NCBI RefSeq assembly: GCF_025943985.1
Contig: NZ_JAPCWE010000013.1
Span: forward strand, 32,863 to 96,862
Direction of reading: 5' to 3'
Length of the DNA: 64,000 nucleotides
Source of the DNA: Anaerorudis cellulosivorans
Lineage (GTDB): Bacteria > Bacteroidota > Bacteroidia > Bacteroidales > Dysgonomonadaceae
Shown here: one piece after another, positions 48,468-57,930 of the stretch
Layout: the number at the start of each line of letters is the position of its first letter
How positions within the stretch are numbered: the first letter of the stretch is position 1
Made by a program: the position numbers and the translations under genes
The notes under the pieces: model-generated
Told to the model about the DNA's origin: nothing
Seen by the model: only the letters and a program-made list of their open reading frames with translations
The model's database searches: none

Positions 48468-50315
48468 ATGAAAAAAATATCTTTATTTTACCCGGCTATA
48501 GTGATATCAAGTGTTCTTTTTATTTCATGTGAGTTGAATGAACAACCTAAAGCTTCAGTTGGAAAAGATGCTGTTTTTAGTTCTGAAGCAGGACTGAAAA
48601 CATATTCGTGGTCTTTTTACAATATGATGCCTTCAGCAAGTGATTTAAACCAAATTGAAATTGATCTGGTAGATTTTGGAGCTATAAATAACATCAATAC
48701 TTTTATTACGAAGAATGCTTATAGTGAAACTGTTAGTGGAGGTTGGTCCTGGTCAAATTTACGCAATATCAATTATTTCATTGTAAATTGTACAAATGAA
48801 GCTGTAAGTGAGACTGTTCGGAATCATTATATCGGGCTTGCCCGTTTTTTTAGAGCATATTTTTATTACGATAAGGTTAGACGTTTTGGCGATGTCCCAT
48901 GGATTGATAAACCTCTAGATGTGGATGATGAAAAACTTTTTGCTCCGCAAGATTCCAGAGAACTGGTGATGGAAAAAGTGTGGGAAGATTTGGATTTTGC
49001 TTGCAACAATATTACTACAACAACAGATCCCAGTGGTTCGTTGGTTACAAAATGGGTTGCATATGCTTTTGCTTCACGTATAGCGTTGTTTGAAGGAACT
49101 TTTCGCAAATACCATAATTTGAATCTTGCAACTTCGGCTCAAACATGGTTACAACGCGCTGCATCTGCAAGCGAATATTTAATGAATAATTCGGGGAAGA
49201 AATTGTATACCGCTGAAGGGCCTGCCAAATCTTTTCGGGCATTGTTTATTAATGATAGTCCTATTACGGAAGAGATTTTGATGGCAGTAGTTTCCAGTGA
49301 AAAGTTAGGAGTACTCCATCATGCTAACTGGAAATGGACATCTCCTACTTATGGTAATCGGTTTAGTATGACCCGACCATTTATCAATACGTTTCTACAG
49401 CTTGACGGGACACCCTATACCGAACGGCCGGGATGGGAAACAGAAACTTTTTATGAAGAATGTCAGAATCGTGATTACCGTTTATCTCAAACTATTCGTA
49501 CGCCCGGCTATAGTCGTGACGGAGAATTAACAGCTCCAGACTTTATTGGTTATACTCGTACCGGTTATCAACCGATCAAACTATGTCTGGATGGGAAGAA
49601 ATATGATAATGCAGCGTTGAATACCAATGCTTTACCTTTGTTTCGTTATGCGGAAGTTTTGTTGAATTATGCTGAAGCCAAAGCAGAATTAGAAACGTTG
49701 ACCGATGAGGATTGGCAAAAAACAATTGGAGCTTTAAGATCACGTGCCGGAATCAGCGGCGGAATTTCTACAAAACCCTCAACAATTGACCCCTATTTTC
49801 AATCCTATTATTTTCCTGAAATTTCAGACCCGGTTTTATTGGAAATTAGGAGGGAAAGAGCTATCGAATTGTCTCTCGAGGGTTTTCGCTTTGATGACTT
49901 AAGGAGATGGGCAAAAGGCGATTTGCTACTTAAAAGCTGGTATGGAATGTATATTCCGAAATTAAATGTACCGATGGATTTGGATCGTAGCGGCACATAT
50001 GACGTGATTTTTTATACTTCCGGTGCCGGCTTGGAAGAAGCAAAAATGCTAACAGGCGATTGGGAAAAAGCCAAATCGACATGCGCAACTGTTTATGTGG
50101 AAGAAGGAGCAGGGAGTCCGACCCAATTGCAATTAGCAGAAAAAGTACCCGGGGCAGAGGGATATTATTTGACATGGGATAAACCCAACGATTATAAAAG
50201 GGTTTGGGGTAAAAAACAATATCTTTATCCGATTCCGGCTAGTGCGATAGTTAAAAATCCAAATTTGAAACAAAATCCCGGTTGGGAGGATGGTGCCACC
50301 AATGACGGCAATTAA
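48468..50315 (+). CDS. SusD/RagB-family nutrient-binding outer-membrane lipoprotein
   Basis: About 615 residues from MKKISLFYPAIVISSVLFISC, a lipoprotein signal with Cys21; an ATG three codons earlier is less likely. The SusD fold is indicated by FRAYFYYDKVRRFGDVPWID, the TPR-like helical segments and the C-terminal block PVLLEIRRERAIELSLEGFRFDDLRRWAKGD. The protein forms the lid of the SusC transporter encoded 13 bp upstream. No glycanase, sulfatase or protease follows, so substrate class cannot be inferred. Confidence 0.94.
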   Translation: MKKISLFYPAIVISSVLFISCELNEQPKASVGKDAVFSSEAGLKTYSWSFYNMMPSASDLNQIEIDLVDFGAINNINTFITKNAYSETVSGGWSWSNLRNINYFIVNCTNEAVSETVRNHYIGLARFFRAYFYYDKVRRFGDVPWIDKPLDVDDEKLFAPQDSRELVMEKVWEDLDFACNNITTTTDPSGSLVTKWVAYAFASRIALFEGTFRKYHNLNLATSAQTWLQRAASASEYLMNNSGKKLYTAEGPAKSFRALFINDSPITEEILMAVVSSEKLGVLHHANWKWTSPTYGNRFSMTRPFINTFLQLDGTPYTERPGWETETFYEECQNRDYRLSQTIRTPGYSRDGELTAPDFIGYTRTGYQPIKLCLDGKKYDNAALNTNALPLFRYAEVLLNYAEAKAELETLTDEDWQKTIGALRSRAGISGGISTKPSTIDPYFQSYYFPEISDPVLLEIRRERAIELSLEGFRFDDLRRWAKGDLLLKSWYGMYIPKLNVPMDLDRSGTYDVIFYTSGAGLEEAKMLTGDWEKAKSTCATVYVEEGAGSPTQLQLAEKVPGAEGYYLTWDKPNDYKRVWGKKQYLYPIPASAIVKNPNLKQNPGWEDGATNDGN

Positions 50316-50402
50316 ACAGTTATGATAAATAATGCAGGGCAACTACTAACTTTCTTTACCGGGGCACATAGTTTAGCATAAAAAGGGATAGTTTATCTAA
50401 CC

Positions 50403-50520
50403 ATGGCATCCAATATGCCTGCAAACAAACTGTCAATCTATTGGTAAAGAAGATCCTCATAGTGGTGAGAGATACGGTAGAGGGGTGGGATTTTGGTTGT
50501 GGGAAGACGAATGGGCCGAT
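50403..50520 (+). pseudogene. Possible coding remnant
   Basis: An open stretch without start codon, following a TAA, reads GERYGRGVGFWLWEDEWAD in part, with a composition (Trp, Glu, Asp, Gly) unlike random sequence. It runs into the end of an opposing fragment at 50521. I do not recognise the family; it looks like debris of a gene once linked to the SusC/SusD pair. Confidence 0.3.
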
Positions 50521-50870
50521 TTATTTATTCAGGAAAATCAGCCACTTCCAAGTAAGAGGGTCTCCCACCCCCACGCTCGGCGTATAGAGGAATATTTTTA
50601 TCCGTTGATCGGGGTTGGCATCTAAATATTCGCGGGCTTTTATCAAATTCTGTACTGCAAGCCAGACATTTAAACAGTCCTCTTGCTCTAAATCAGGACT
50701 ATCCGGATGTTGTATATTTTCAAATCCTTTTCCGGGAAGATATACATCTTGAGTAAGGGTTCTTTCGAAATGATTTGCCGGCTCCAATTTTTCGGGGTAA
50801 ATCATTTTTCCGGTTCCCATCCAATGGATGGTTCCTTCAAAAGTTAAGCTACAGCTGCAGAACGAAGAGT
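50521..50870 (-). pseudogene. C-terminal fragment of an unrecognised protein
   Basis: A frame of about 110 codons ending at 50521, open from about 50870 but with no start codon suitable for a whole protein; the first ATG gives 99 residues (MGTGKMIYPEKLEPANHFER). The sequence has coding character (QDVYLPGKGFENIQHPDSPD, LNVWLAVQNLIKAREYLDA). It has neither signal peptide nor promoter and starts next to decayed CRISPR repeats. I read it as a truncated gene rather than a working one. Confidence 0.4.
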
Positions 50871-50883
50871 TTTAAGACGTTTT

Positions 50884-50918
50884 GTCTCAATACTGATAAT
50901 ATCGCTACAGGCGGTACC
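50884..50918 (-). repeat. Strongly decayed CRISPR repeat beyond array 1
   Basis: GTCTCAAT is followed by scattered matches to the array 1 repeat, placed 73 bases before the next unit where the array period is 74. About two thirds of positions agree. It would be the oldest, leader-distal unit. Confidence 0.35.
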
Positions 50919-50956
50919 CTTTAGTGCGATAGCGGTGGTATCCTTTGAGCGATATC

Positions 50957-51283
50957 ATCACAATACCGATTTCCCAGCTATAATAAGGAATATGTCATGA
51001 AAATTTATGGGTGTTTTTTTCTTATCTTCTGTCTCAATGCCGGTTTCCCAGCTATAATAAGGAATTTAATTTTTTTACGTATGACAGTGAAATTTTTTTT
51101 GAGTGTCTCAATGCCGGTTTCCCAGCTATAATAAGGAATCCATATTGCGGCTGCCAGTTATTGTCGGTTATCAAGCCGGTCTCAATGCCGGTTTCCCAGC
51201 TATAATAAGGAATAATGGGTTGTTAAACACGTAAAAGATCCGAAGATTGTCTCAATGCCGGTTTCCCAGCTATAATAAGGAAT
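50957..51283 (-). CRISPR. CRISPR array 1: five 35-bp repeats, four spacers
   Basis: Repeats start at 50957, 51031, 51105, 51179 and 51249 (35 bp each, plus strand GTCTCAATGCCGG... ending TATAATAAGGAAT). Spacers are 39, 39, 39 and 35 bp. The first unit has four mismatches; the others are identical. In the minus direction the repeat ends in ATTGAGAC, the usual crRNA 5'-handle type, so transcription runs right to left, the leader lies at 51284-51600, and the mutated unit is leader-distal. The array follows cmr6 on the same strand and probably serves the Cmr complex. Confidence 0.92.
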
Positions 51284-51380
51284 TCAATGTATGTCAATCA
51301 TTTATAGAAATCTATTCACGCAGACAATGTCATTAATTACCTTATTATCCCCGTTTTACCTTATTCCTTATCGTATTTCG

Positions 51381-51388
51381 CAAATGTA
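51381..51388 (-). promoter_or_regulatory. Candidate pre-crRNA promoter in the array 1 leader
   Basis: On the minus strand TACATTTG matches TAnnTTTG, about 100 bases before the first repeat. The 544-base gap between the array and cmr6 is AT rich and otherwise holds only a small GCGTC/GACGC hairpin near 51743. Confidence 0.4.
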
Positions 51389-51827
51389 CAAAAAATTTTG
51401 ATATAAATCTGACAATTCAAATAGGATTATCATATAAAAATCTTATTTAAAATGTTTTAAGTGTTCATAAATTTTCGAAAATAGATTTTTCTTTATCACT
51501 AAAATGATATTCTCGTAAATATTCTAAATTATATATTTGTAATATGTTGAAATATTATACGTTACAATTATTGATAAATCGATTTGTCGAAATTATTCGG
51601 ATAAAGCAGTCCAATACTTTCATCTTCGAAATCATTGACTTCACAATTCACACGATACAAATCAATACATTGATTATCAATATTATATAAATAAACATTT
51701 TCTGCCTGAAGTAATTCAAATTATCGACTATTTAAAGACATAGCGTCTTCGACGCAAGTTTTCAACAGGTCAAAGAGCAAATGCCGATAAATCGGGCTAA
51801 TTCATTCGTATTTTTTCAGTTCTGAAA

Positions 51828-52721
51828 TTATACTTCTGTAAACTTACCGTAACCCACATTGGTTTTGGCGCCTATACCGAAATCGAGTAAGATTTTCTTA
51901 AACAATTCTTTTTTAAGCTCTTTACTAATTAAATTATCTTTCAAATCGAATTGAAATTTAATTTTCACATTCGGCAATATTTTGAGAAACTTGATGGGAT
52001 TGGGATTTTTTAATGGATTCGGATGCGGCGTAATGTAATCCGTTCCTAAAAACTCTCTATTTCTATTTCCTTCATAAAAATAAGCATCATAAAAAATATC
52101 CCGCTTGTAAATAGGAATTTGTCTGTATTCGAGACTATTTGTTTTCTTATTAAAAGCGCATGGCTCTTTTCCTTCAAAAATGATATTACCTAAAAGTTCT
52201 ACAAAAAGCTTATGTGAAAAAGAAGGTGCATCATCTTGATTATCATTCTTGAATTTGGACGATAAATATTCTTTGAAAAAAACCATCAATTCATCATCTT
52301 TTTTCCCTAAATAATCGATAATCGTTTCTGTTTTTTCTTCAACGAATTTTTCATTTTTATGATTGGGAAAAGCATTTCTAAGAACCCCTTTCACACTATG
52401 TCCCGGAATATAAGGCATTCCCGTGGTATGATCGAAGAAAAAACCAATTTTGATAGCTTCCTCCTTCTCTTCCTTATTATTAAATATAGCTTCATGGGTA
52501 TAACCACTGCCGATTAACAGACCGGGATAAATAGTTTTCAGACAAAAAGATACTGTTTCTTGGGGTATATCAAAATATTGTTCCGAATTATTTATCAAAG
52601 ATTTTACAATCGTTTCGTTCCGATTGGCAAGAATATCCTCAGCATCAGGAGACTTGAAATAGTGCTTATAGTAAAACCACCCAAGGTTAGCATTTTTATA
52701 TTTCTCTATTACAGTAGGCAT
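51828..52721 (-). CDS. cmr6: CRISPR type III-B RAMP protein Cmr6
   Basis: A 297-residue Cas7-like subunit that caps the Cmr filament near the crRNA 3' end. RAMP features are LLIGSGYTHEAIFN, the conserved loop GMPYIPGHSVKGVLRNAF (about 120-138) and the C-terminal glycine-rich GIGAKTNVGYGKF. Its start follows the cmr5 stop with a single base between them. It is the last gene of the operon. Confidence 0.92.
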   Translation of the reverse strand: MPTVIEKYKNANLGWFYYKHYFKSPDAEDILANRNETIVKSLINNSEQYFDIPQETVSFCLKTIYPGLLIGSGYTHEAIFNNKEEKEEAIKIGFFFDHTTGMPYIPGHSVKGVLRNAFPNHKNEKFVEEKTETIIDYLGKKDDELMVFFKEYLSSKFKNDNQDDAPSFSHKLFVELLGNIIFEGKEPCAFNKKTNSLEYRQIPIYKRDIFYDAYFYEGNRNREFLGTDYITPHPNPLKNPNPIKFLKILPNVKIKFQFDLKDNLISKELKKELFKKILLDFGIGAKTNVGYGKFTEV

Positions 52722-52722
52722 A

Positions 52723-53112
52723 TTATTTCATTTTATAGGTTCGTAAAGCCAATTTCAATGCGGTAGCAGCATCCATAATTTCTTCAGCCTTTTTTTGTTG
52801 CTCTTCCAGAGAGAGGTCTTTCAAAACTTCTGATAATTTATAATCAGAAAAATTATCCGCAGAATTTGAAATAATGTACTTTATGGCAGCGTTAATTAGT
52901 CGTTTATCACTTTTACTGCCAGATTCTTCTTCTTCGTAAAATATAAGAGCAGCTCTTATGCCGGCTTGGATAATGTTGGCACCCAAAGAAGCGATATAGC
53001 CTTTGTACTCTTTAGGGATAGAGCCTTTATCGATAAATCCTTTATCATTAATTCTTACATTTTCAATAGCTTCAAAAGCTTTCGGTATAAAACAATCTAC
53101 TCTGTACTGCAT
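52723..53112 (-). CDS. cmr5: CRISPR type III-B small subunit Cmr5 (Cas11)
   Basis: A 129-residue all-helical protein. SLGANIIQAGIRAALIFYEEE is the family's characteristic helix. Cmr5 forms the minor filament contacting the target RNA. It starts 2 bp after cmr4 and abuts cmr6. The length is at the short end of the usual 120-170 range. Confidence 0.9.
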   Translation of the reverse strand: MQYRVDCFIPKAFEAIENVRINDKGFIDKGSIPKEYKGYIASLGANIIQAGIRAALIFYEEEESGSKSDKRLINAAIKYIISNSADNFSDYKLSEVLKDLSLEEQQKKAEEIMDAATALKLALRTYKMK

Positions 53113-53114
53113 AA

Positions 53115-53960
53115 TTAGTTGATTTTAATTTCTGAAAATGAACTGTAGCCATACCCAATGGAACCGTTGGCGCCGATTTGTACTAAAACATTCGGTTCGA
53201 ATAGGTGCGTAAATAATATTTCATCACCAGGATATAAGACAGTGCTCCAAAACAAGGACAAACGCGGCACTACCTGTTCATACCACAAGTTTTGACTTTC
53301 ACCATTCTCCAGATAATTGCGAGCAATTACCGGCAAATGCAAATCATTGACAAGCCTATCAAAATAATTGTTTTTTACTATAACTATTTCGTATCCATTA
53401 AATAGTTCTTTTATACACGAATCTAATTGTATATTTTTATCTTTAGCCTTGATATCAAAATCTTCAATAGTGGCATCCTTTAGATTTTCAGAAAAAGTTA
53501 TTGCAACAGCAGGTTTATCACTTAATTTTTCAGCAGTTTCATCACTTAATTTTTCAATAAGGGATGATAAAGCCCTTTTTAATTCACATTGATCCGGGAG
53601 TTTTTCACTTAGATCTGTTAAAATATTAGGACACGTAATATGAACAAATGCCTGCTTATCGCATCGAACAGGAATAGCCAACAAATTGGCGTCAAAAAAT
53701 TTATAGGATCCGATTCCCGAATGATCATGATCCGTTTTGCCATCTGTCCCTTTTTCCGAGCCAAAAACCTTTTTCATTTCTTTAAATCCGATGTGATAAC
53801 AATACTCTTTTATGGCACCTTTAAGTGAACTGGCGTATATGGTGGGATACTGATAAGTAGGATCACGCTGCACTAACTGGTCAATTACACCATAGTTAGC
53901 CTTCCCACTACCTACATGCAAATTGGTTTTGCATTGAATTGTATAAAAAAGTTGGTTCAT
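53115..53960 (-). CDS. cmr4: CRISPR type III-B backbone protein Cmr4 (Cas7)
   Basis: A 281-residue Cas7 subunit that forms the crRNA-binding backbone and cuts target RNA every 6 nucleotides. LHVGSGKANYGVIDQLVQRD contains Asp27, matching the catalytic aspartate of characterised Cmr4, so target RNA cleavage should be intact. PTIYASSLKGAIKEYC is the RAMP loop, and the C-terminus has the G-rich GANGSIGYGYSSF. It overlaps cmr3 by 4 bp. Confidence 0.94.
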   Translation of the reverse strand: MNQLFYTIQCKTNLHVGSGKANYGVIDQLVQRDPTYQYPTIYASSLKGAIKEYCYHIGFKEMKKVFGSEKGTDGKTDHDHSGIGSYKFFDANLLAIPVRCDKQAFVHITCPNILTDLSEKLPDQCELKRALSSLIEKLSDETAEKLSDKPAVAITFSENLKDATIEDFDIKAKDKNIQLDSCIKELFNGYEIVIVKNNYFDRLVNDLHLPVIARNYLENGESQNLWYEQVVPRLSLFWSTVLYPGDEILFTHLFEPNVLVQIGANGSIGYGYSSFSEIKIN

Positions 53961-54955
53961 AAAATATTGAGTTTAAATGTTTGAAATGAATTATATCCTA
54001 TCTTTTTGAAATTTTTTTCATCGTTCAACGCTTTAATAAAACTGTTTACCTTATCGGCATCATCAAGGTAGAATGCTGATCCTCGTTTAATCAACTGAAT
54101 GCGTTTGTTATTTTTATGTAACCCATAATGGTTGTGAGACGGATCTGTTTTGTTGCATAGATTGCGAAATGGAACATTATCGCATGCAGTAAAAAGGCAT
54201 TTATCTCGAATGGAAGGTTCAATAAAAGCATCGCAGGTTAGAACAACAGCATTATCTGCATTGTTGTGTGATTCTTCAGGCAAGGTATCCTCCATGACAT
54301 TCATGCGAAAGACTGCATTTTCTTTACCCAAATTAACGTCCGCATCATGAAAAGTTACCCTTTCATCTAAAAGAGTCAAATAAAAACCAAAGGCATACCC
54401 CTTTTTCATTTTAAACCATACTTGTTTATAAAAACTATCTTCTTCTGTTTTCCCTTCATAATTTTTATTGATTCCCACCCGTTCCACTTCCTCATAAAAA
54501 TTATCTTCCAAAAAATCGTTTTGATCTTTACTATTTCTCCACCTCAAAGCATAACCTTTTTTAGGATCATAGAATGGAAGGAAATAATTATCGCCAATTT
54601 TTCTCAGATCATGAAAAAATTCCGGATAAGTGGGTAGATATTTTTTTGTATCATCACAGTCTATTTTTACGATATAACACGAACTTAAAGATATGATTTT
54701 GCCAAAATCCATATCTTTATCGGCATATTGAAAACTTTTCGCCCCGATCCAGTCTTTAGCTTCATTTGCATTTTTAACTTTATTATTTTCTAATAAATCA
54801 TTTTGCTTTAGGATTTGATACCTGACCATACCCAATAAAGCAGTTTGCTGAGGAAGTGAATTCCCTTTCAAATAATAATCGGCAACTTTTTCCCGTTCTC
54901 TGCCGAAAAAATAAAGTTGATAGGGAGTTAAGGTAACGAAATAAGTCTTATTCAT
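53957..54955 (-). CDS. cmr3: CRISPR type III-B protein Cmr3 (Cas5)
   Basis: About 332 residues from MNKTYFVTLTPYQLYFFGRE; an upstream ATG four codons earlier is also possible. Cmr3 binds the 5' handle of the crRNA and contacts Cas10. The N-terminal LTPYQLYFFGRERE and LPQQTALLGMVRYQIL blocks are typical. It overlaps the cmr2 end by 8 bp and cmr4 by 4 bp. Confidence 0.9.
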   Translation of the reverse strand: MNKTYFVTLTPYQLYFFGREREKVADYYLKGNSLPQQTALLGMVRYQILKQNDLLENNKVKNANEAKDWIGAKSFQYADKDMDFGKIISLSSCYIVKIDCDDTKKYLPTYPEFFHDLRKIGDNYFLPFYDPKKGYALRWRNSKDQNDFLEDNFYEEVERVGINKNYEGKTEEDSFYKQVWFKMKKGYAFGFYLTLLDERVTFHDADVNLGKENAVFRMNVMEDTLPEESHNNADNAVVLTCDAFIEPSIRDKCLFTACDNVPFRNLCNKTDPSHNHYGLHKNNKRIQLIKRGSAFYLDDADKVNSFIKALNDEKNFKKIGYNSFQTFKLNIL

Positions 54956-56615
54956 CGCTTTCATCAATTAAATGTTTCATAAATCGGAGGGTACTGAATA
55001 ATTTCCCAATGTTACTTGTATCAGCTTTCGTTTCTTTTTCGGGTAAAGGAACATTATCTTTTGGGAAATCCATTGCCAATTGGTAATAATAATCTACCGT
55101 ATCCTTGATAAAACTATCTTTCCCGTCTGTTGGACTATCTAAATCAACGTTAAATTCCTGATTAAAAAAAATGTACAGTCGTTTTTTATCATTTGCAATT
55201 TGATTTAACAGCAAGTGGCTGATTCTCAGTTTAAAAATCAAAGATGTTAAGAGCTCCTTGTCCAAAGGAATAGTTGACATGAGATTAAGAAAGAGCCTGT
55301 AGGACTCGGATTTACTTTTATCGATAGTAACGCGAAAACTTTGTCCACTATGTTTGCGCAGCTCAAAGCATATTTTGTTTTTATTCCCTTCCTTCGCCTT
55401 GCGCAAGAGGCAGTGTGCCGTATCGCGCGATTCATTCAGTGGAAACCTGTTATGGCTTACACTTATGCCAAAACTTAAAGATGGTTCTTTTACTTTAGCA
55501 TTCCCGTCATCATCTTTTTTATAAAGATCTTTCAGCTTTTCATTTTCAACGATATTACGAGCAAAAACATCATCAATTTCTTCTAATAATCCGAAAATGC
55601 TTTTTAGCGTAGGAGTTATGTTTCTATTATTGTCCACCATCGAAGCGATCGGAGCAAAAAACAGCAAATCATCTCCTCCCGAATAAACAGGTTTTCCACC
55701 ATAATCGCTTATTTTTCGTGTAGCTTCTTTTGAAAAGTTAAACAAAGCTTCGGAAAAGGATTGAATTTGATCGGTATCTTCTCCAATTACTCTAATTGTT
55801 TCTCCAATATTATCACCATCCGCTTCAACAACAGCGACGTATTCATGATAAGGTCTGAATGTTAAGGATTTGAATTCCTCATCTTTTTTTAAGGCAAGGA
55901 TAAAATTTTTCTGATTTTCATTATCTTGCTCGTTTTGATCTTTAAGATTCTCTGACTTACTGTTTAATATTTCTTTTGTTAATAATTGATATTTCGATTC
56001 ATTTATTTTTCGAAAATCATCGGTGGCTATTTCCAGTAAAGAAGGGAAAAGAAAATTTGACGGAGATTTAAATGCCTTTTTATAAAATATTTCCCTATTC
56101 AGATTATCTATCGCTGTTCGCCAATCGATATCGGTAATATCCTGATAATATTTTTCTTGCAGCTCGGCACTATCCAGTAACTTATTGGCCACCGATACAA
56201 TATTTTTTTCTTTTTTTGTAGCTTCGAGTTCTACAGGCAAAGTAAAGGTAATGACGGTGATTCGAATATAATTTTTTAAATATTCTTCAGGCAAATTACG
56301 TTGACCTTTGCTATTAATCCCAGATTCGGTCGATAATTTTCCAAATACATCATTTTTGATGTCTTCAATTTTGTTTTTTACATCTCCTTCATAAATGATT
56401 CGGTCAGCGAAAAATCCTGCACCCAGTCCATCGATTTCATTGGGTAAATCAGGATAAAATGGCAAAATAAGAGAGTTGCTCTTATTATTAATTTTTTCAA
56501 TAAGAGTCCTGCTTATGTATGAAAACAAATAACTTGCTCCCCACAGTTCTCTTGATTTTTTCGCCTCAGCGAGTGTCTTATAAATCGGGCCGATAGAAAT
56601 GGCGGTATAATTCAT
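54948..56615 (-). CDS. cmr2: CRISPR type III-B large subunit Cas10/Cmr2, HD-less
   Basis: A 555-residue Cas10, clearly shorter than HD-containing Cmr2 (about 800 or more). The protein begins with ISIGPIYKTLAEAKKSRELW, directly the first palm domain, and has no HD nuclease. EADGDNIGE (264-272) and the cyclase motif GGDD (313-316 in YSGGDDLLFF) are intact, so nucleotide-messenger synthesis is expected and ssDNA cutting is not. With CorA and NrN in the operon the product is predicted to be SAM-AMP rather than cyclic oligoadenylate. It overlaps cmr1 by 4 bp. Confidence 0.93.
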   Translation of the reverse strand: MNYTAISIGPIYKTLAEAKKSRELWGASYLFSYISRTLIEKINNKSNSLILPFYPDLPNEIDGLGAGFFADRIIYEGDVKNKIEDIKNDVFGKLSTESGINSKGQRNLPEEYLKNYIRITVITFTLPVELEATKKEKNIVSVANKLLDSAELQEKYYQDITDIDWRTAIDNLNREIFYKKAFKSPSNFLFPSLLEIATDDFRKINESKYQLLTKEILNSKSENLKDQNEQDNENQKNFILALKKDEEFKSLTFRPYHEYVAVVEADGDNIGETIRVIGEDTDQIQSFSEALFNFSKEATRKISDYGGKPVYSGGDDLLFFAPIASMVDNNRNITPTLKSIFGLLEEIDDVFARNIVENEKLKDLYKKDDDGNAKVKEPSLSFGISVSHNRFPLNESRDTAHCLLRKAKEGNKNKICFELRKHSGQSFRVTIDKSKSESYRLFLNLMSTIPLDKELLTSLIFKLRISHLLLNQIANDKKRLYIFFNQEFNVDLDSPTDGKDSFIKDTVDYYYQLAMDFPKDNVPLPEKETKADTSNIGKLFSTLRFMKHLIDESDE

Positions 56616-57928
56616 ATAATATTAATTTTTACAAAGTTATTATTTCCTAAAATATTTTTTCCTGTATAGGAAATAGGATAGAATACACGTTGATTATTTT
56701 CAAATTTTAATGAAGAACAGAATTTATTTAAAAAATCATAGTAATCTATTTTTATGTCAAGAGGAAGGGTCATAGAATTGTTATTGTTTGTAAATGTGAA
56801 ATCTGTAGGTAGGTGTAAATTTTCAAAATGCTCATTTTTTATTAATAAATAAATAATTACTTTATCGCCATCGATAATTGGCTTAAAATGAATTGGTGCC
56901 ATAATTCTCTCAATCTCAGGATGAGTGATTTCAATAGTAACTTTCTGATTTTCAAATTCAAATTTATCCGGTAAACCAAGCAAGGCTCTTGCAAAAATAG
57001 GAGGATTTGAATTAATATTTTGATTATTTGTATTTCCTATATGAAAATATTCCTTGATTCTTTGTTTTTCCCATGTTTTTTGATACTCCTGATTTATATA
57101 ATGATATAGGTAAGATTTAATATAATTGTTCGGATAATTAATTCCGGGTTTTAATCTTCTCCAAAAATAATCTATAACTCCAAAGATTTTTTTAAAATAA
57201 CTCAAATCCAAATTACCGGCTCTTCTTAATTCAAACTCAAGAACAAAAGTATTTTCTTCAAAATATTGTTCATCTAATTCAAAAGGGGTATCATTAATTT
57301 TTTCTACCGTATAACTTCCAAATCCTTTATCACATCGATTGCCGAAATTATTTACCATAAAAAATTCGTAAATCTCGTTTTCAATGACATTAATAAGCTC
57401 AACAAAAAATGAACTAAAAAGAATTTTTATTTCATTCGAAAAAGAAAAATTGACTATTTCAGATTTTTTCTTTCCACCCATATTAGCTAAGATTAACGAG
57501 AAAGTAGTTTTATACAATAGGTTCCCATTATTATCACGGTCCTGAACCGGTCTTCCCTTCTCATCTATCGTCCCTTTTATCTCAATTGGCATTTTTATAT
57601 TATCATCATTACTATCGGATATAATTTTCATCTTATAATCCAGCGCCGGCTGTTCTCCTTTTCCTATCAGCCAACCTAAACCTTTTGCTATGAATTTCCC
57701 TTTTTCATAAGGAGTCAATTCATCAAAATTCAAATTCTTATCACATTCTTTTAATACCTTATGTCCTATGGAGATTTGATCAGGTGTTGGACTTTTTCCT
57801 AATTTGGTTAAAATAAACCGATCGAGTTTGGGCTTAACTTCTGTTGCCCGCAGGGTTGCTCCTTCCTGATCGTGTTGAAAATGGATCAGGGGAGTATGCT
57901 GTTTGAGTGTTACTTCTAATTTATGCAT
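56612..57928 (-). CDS. cmr1: CRISPR type III-B RAMP protein Cmr1
   Basis: A 438-residue protein with two Cas7-like halves. MHKLEVTLKQHTPLIHFQHD followed by GATLRATEVKPKLDRFI is the usual Cmr1 opening, and NRCDKGFGSYTV is the glycine-rich RAMP segment (about 195-206). Cmr1 sits at the 3' end of the crRNA and checks target pairing. Its codon usage is conspicuously AT rich compared with the housekeeping genes. It starts 2 bp after the two-TM protein and overlaps cmr2 by 4 bp. Confidence 0.88.
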   Translation of the reverse strand: MHKLEVTLKQHTPLIHFQHDQEGATLRATEVKPKLDRFILTKLGKSPTPDQISIGHKVLKECDKNLNFDELTPYEKGKFIAKGLGWLIGKGEQPALDYKMKIISDSNDDNIKMPIEIKGTIDEKGRPVQDRDNNGNLLYKTTFSLILANMGGKKKSEIVNFSFSNEIKILFSSFFVELINVIENEIYEFFMVNNFGNRCDKGFGSYTVEKINDTPFELDEQYFEENTFVLEFELRRAGNLDLSYFKKIFGVIDYFWRRLKPGINYPNNYIKSYLYHYINQEYQKTWEKQRIKEYFHIGNTNNQNINSNPPIFARALLGLPDKFEFENQKVTIEITHPEIERIMAPIHFKPIIDGDKVIIYLLIKNEHFENLHLPTDFTFTNNNNSMTLPLDIKIDYYDFLNKFCSSLKFENNQRVFYPISYTGKNILGNNNFVKINII

Positions 57929-57930
57929 AG

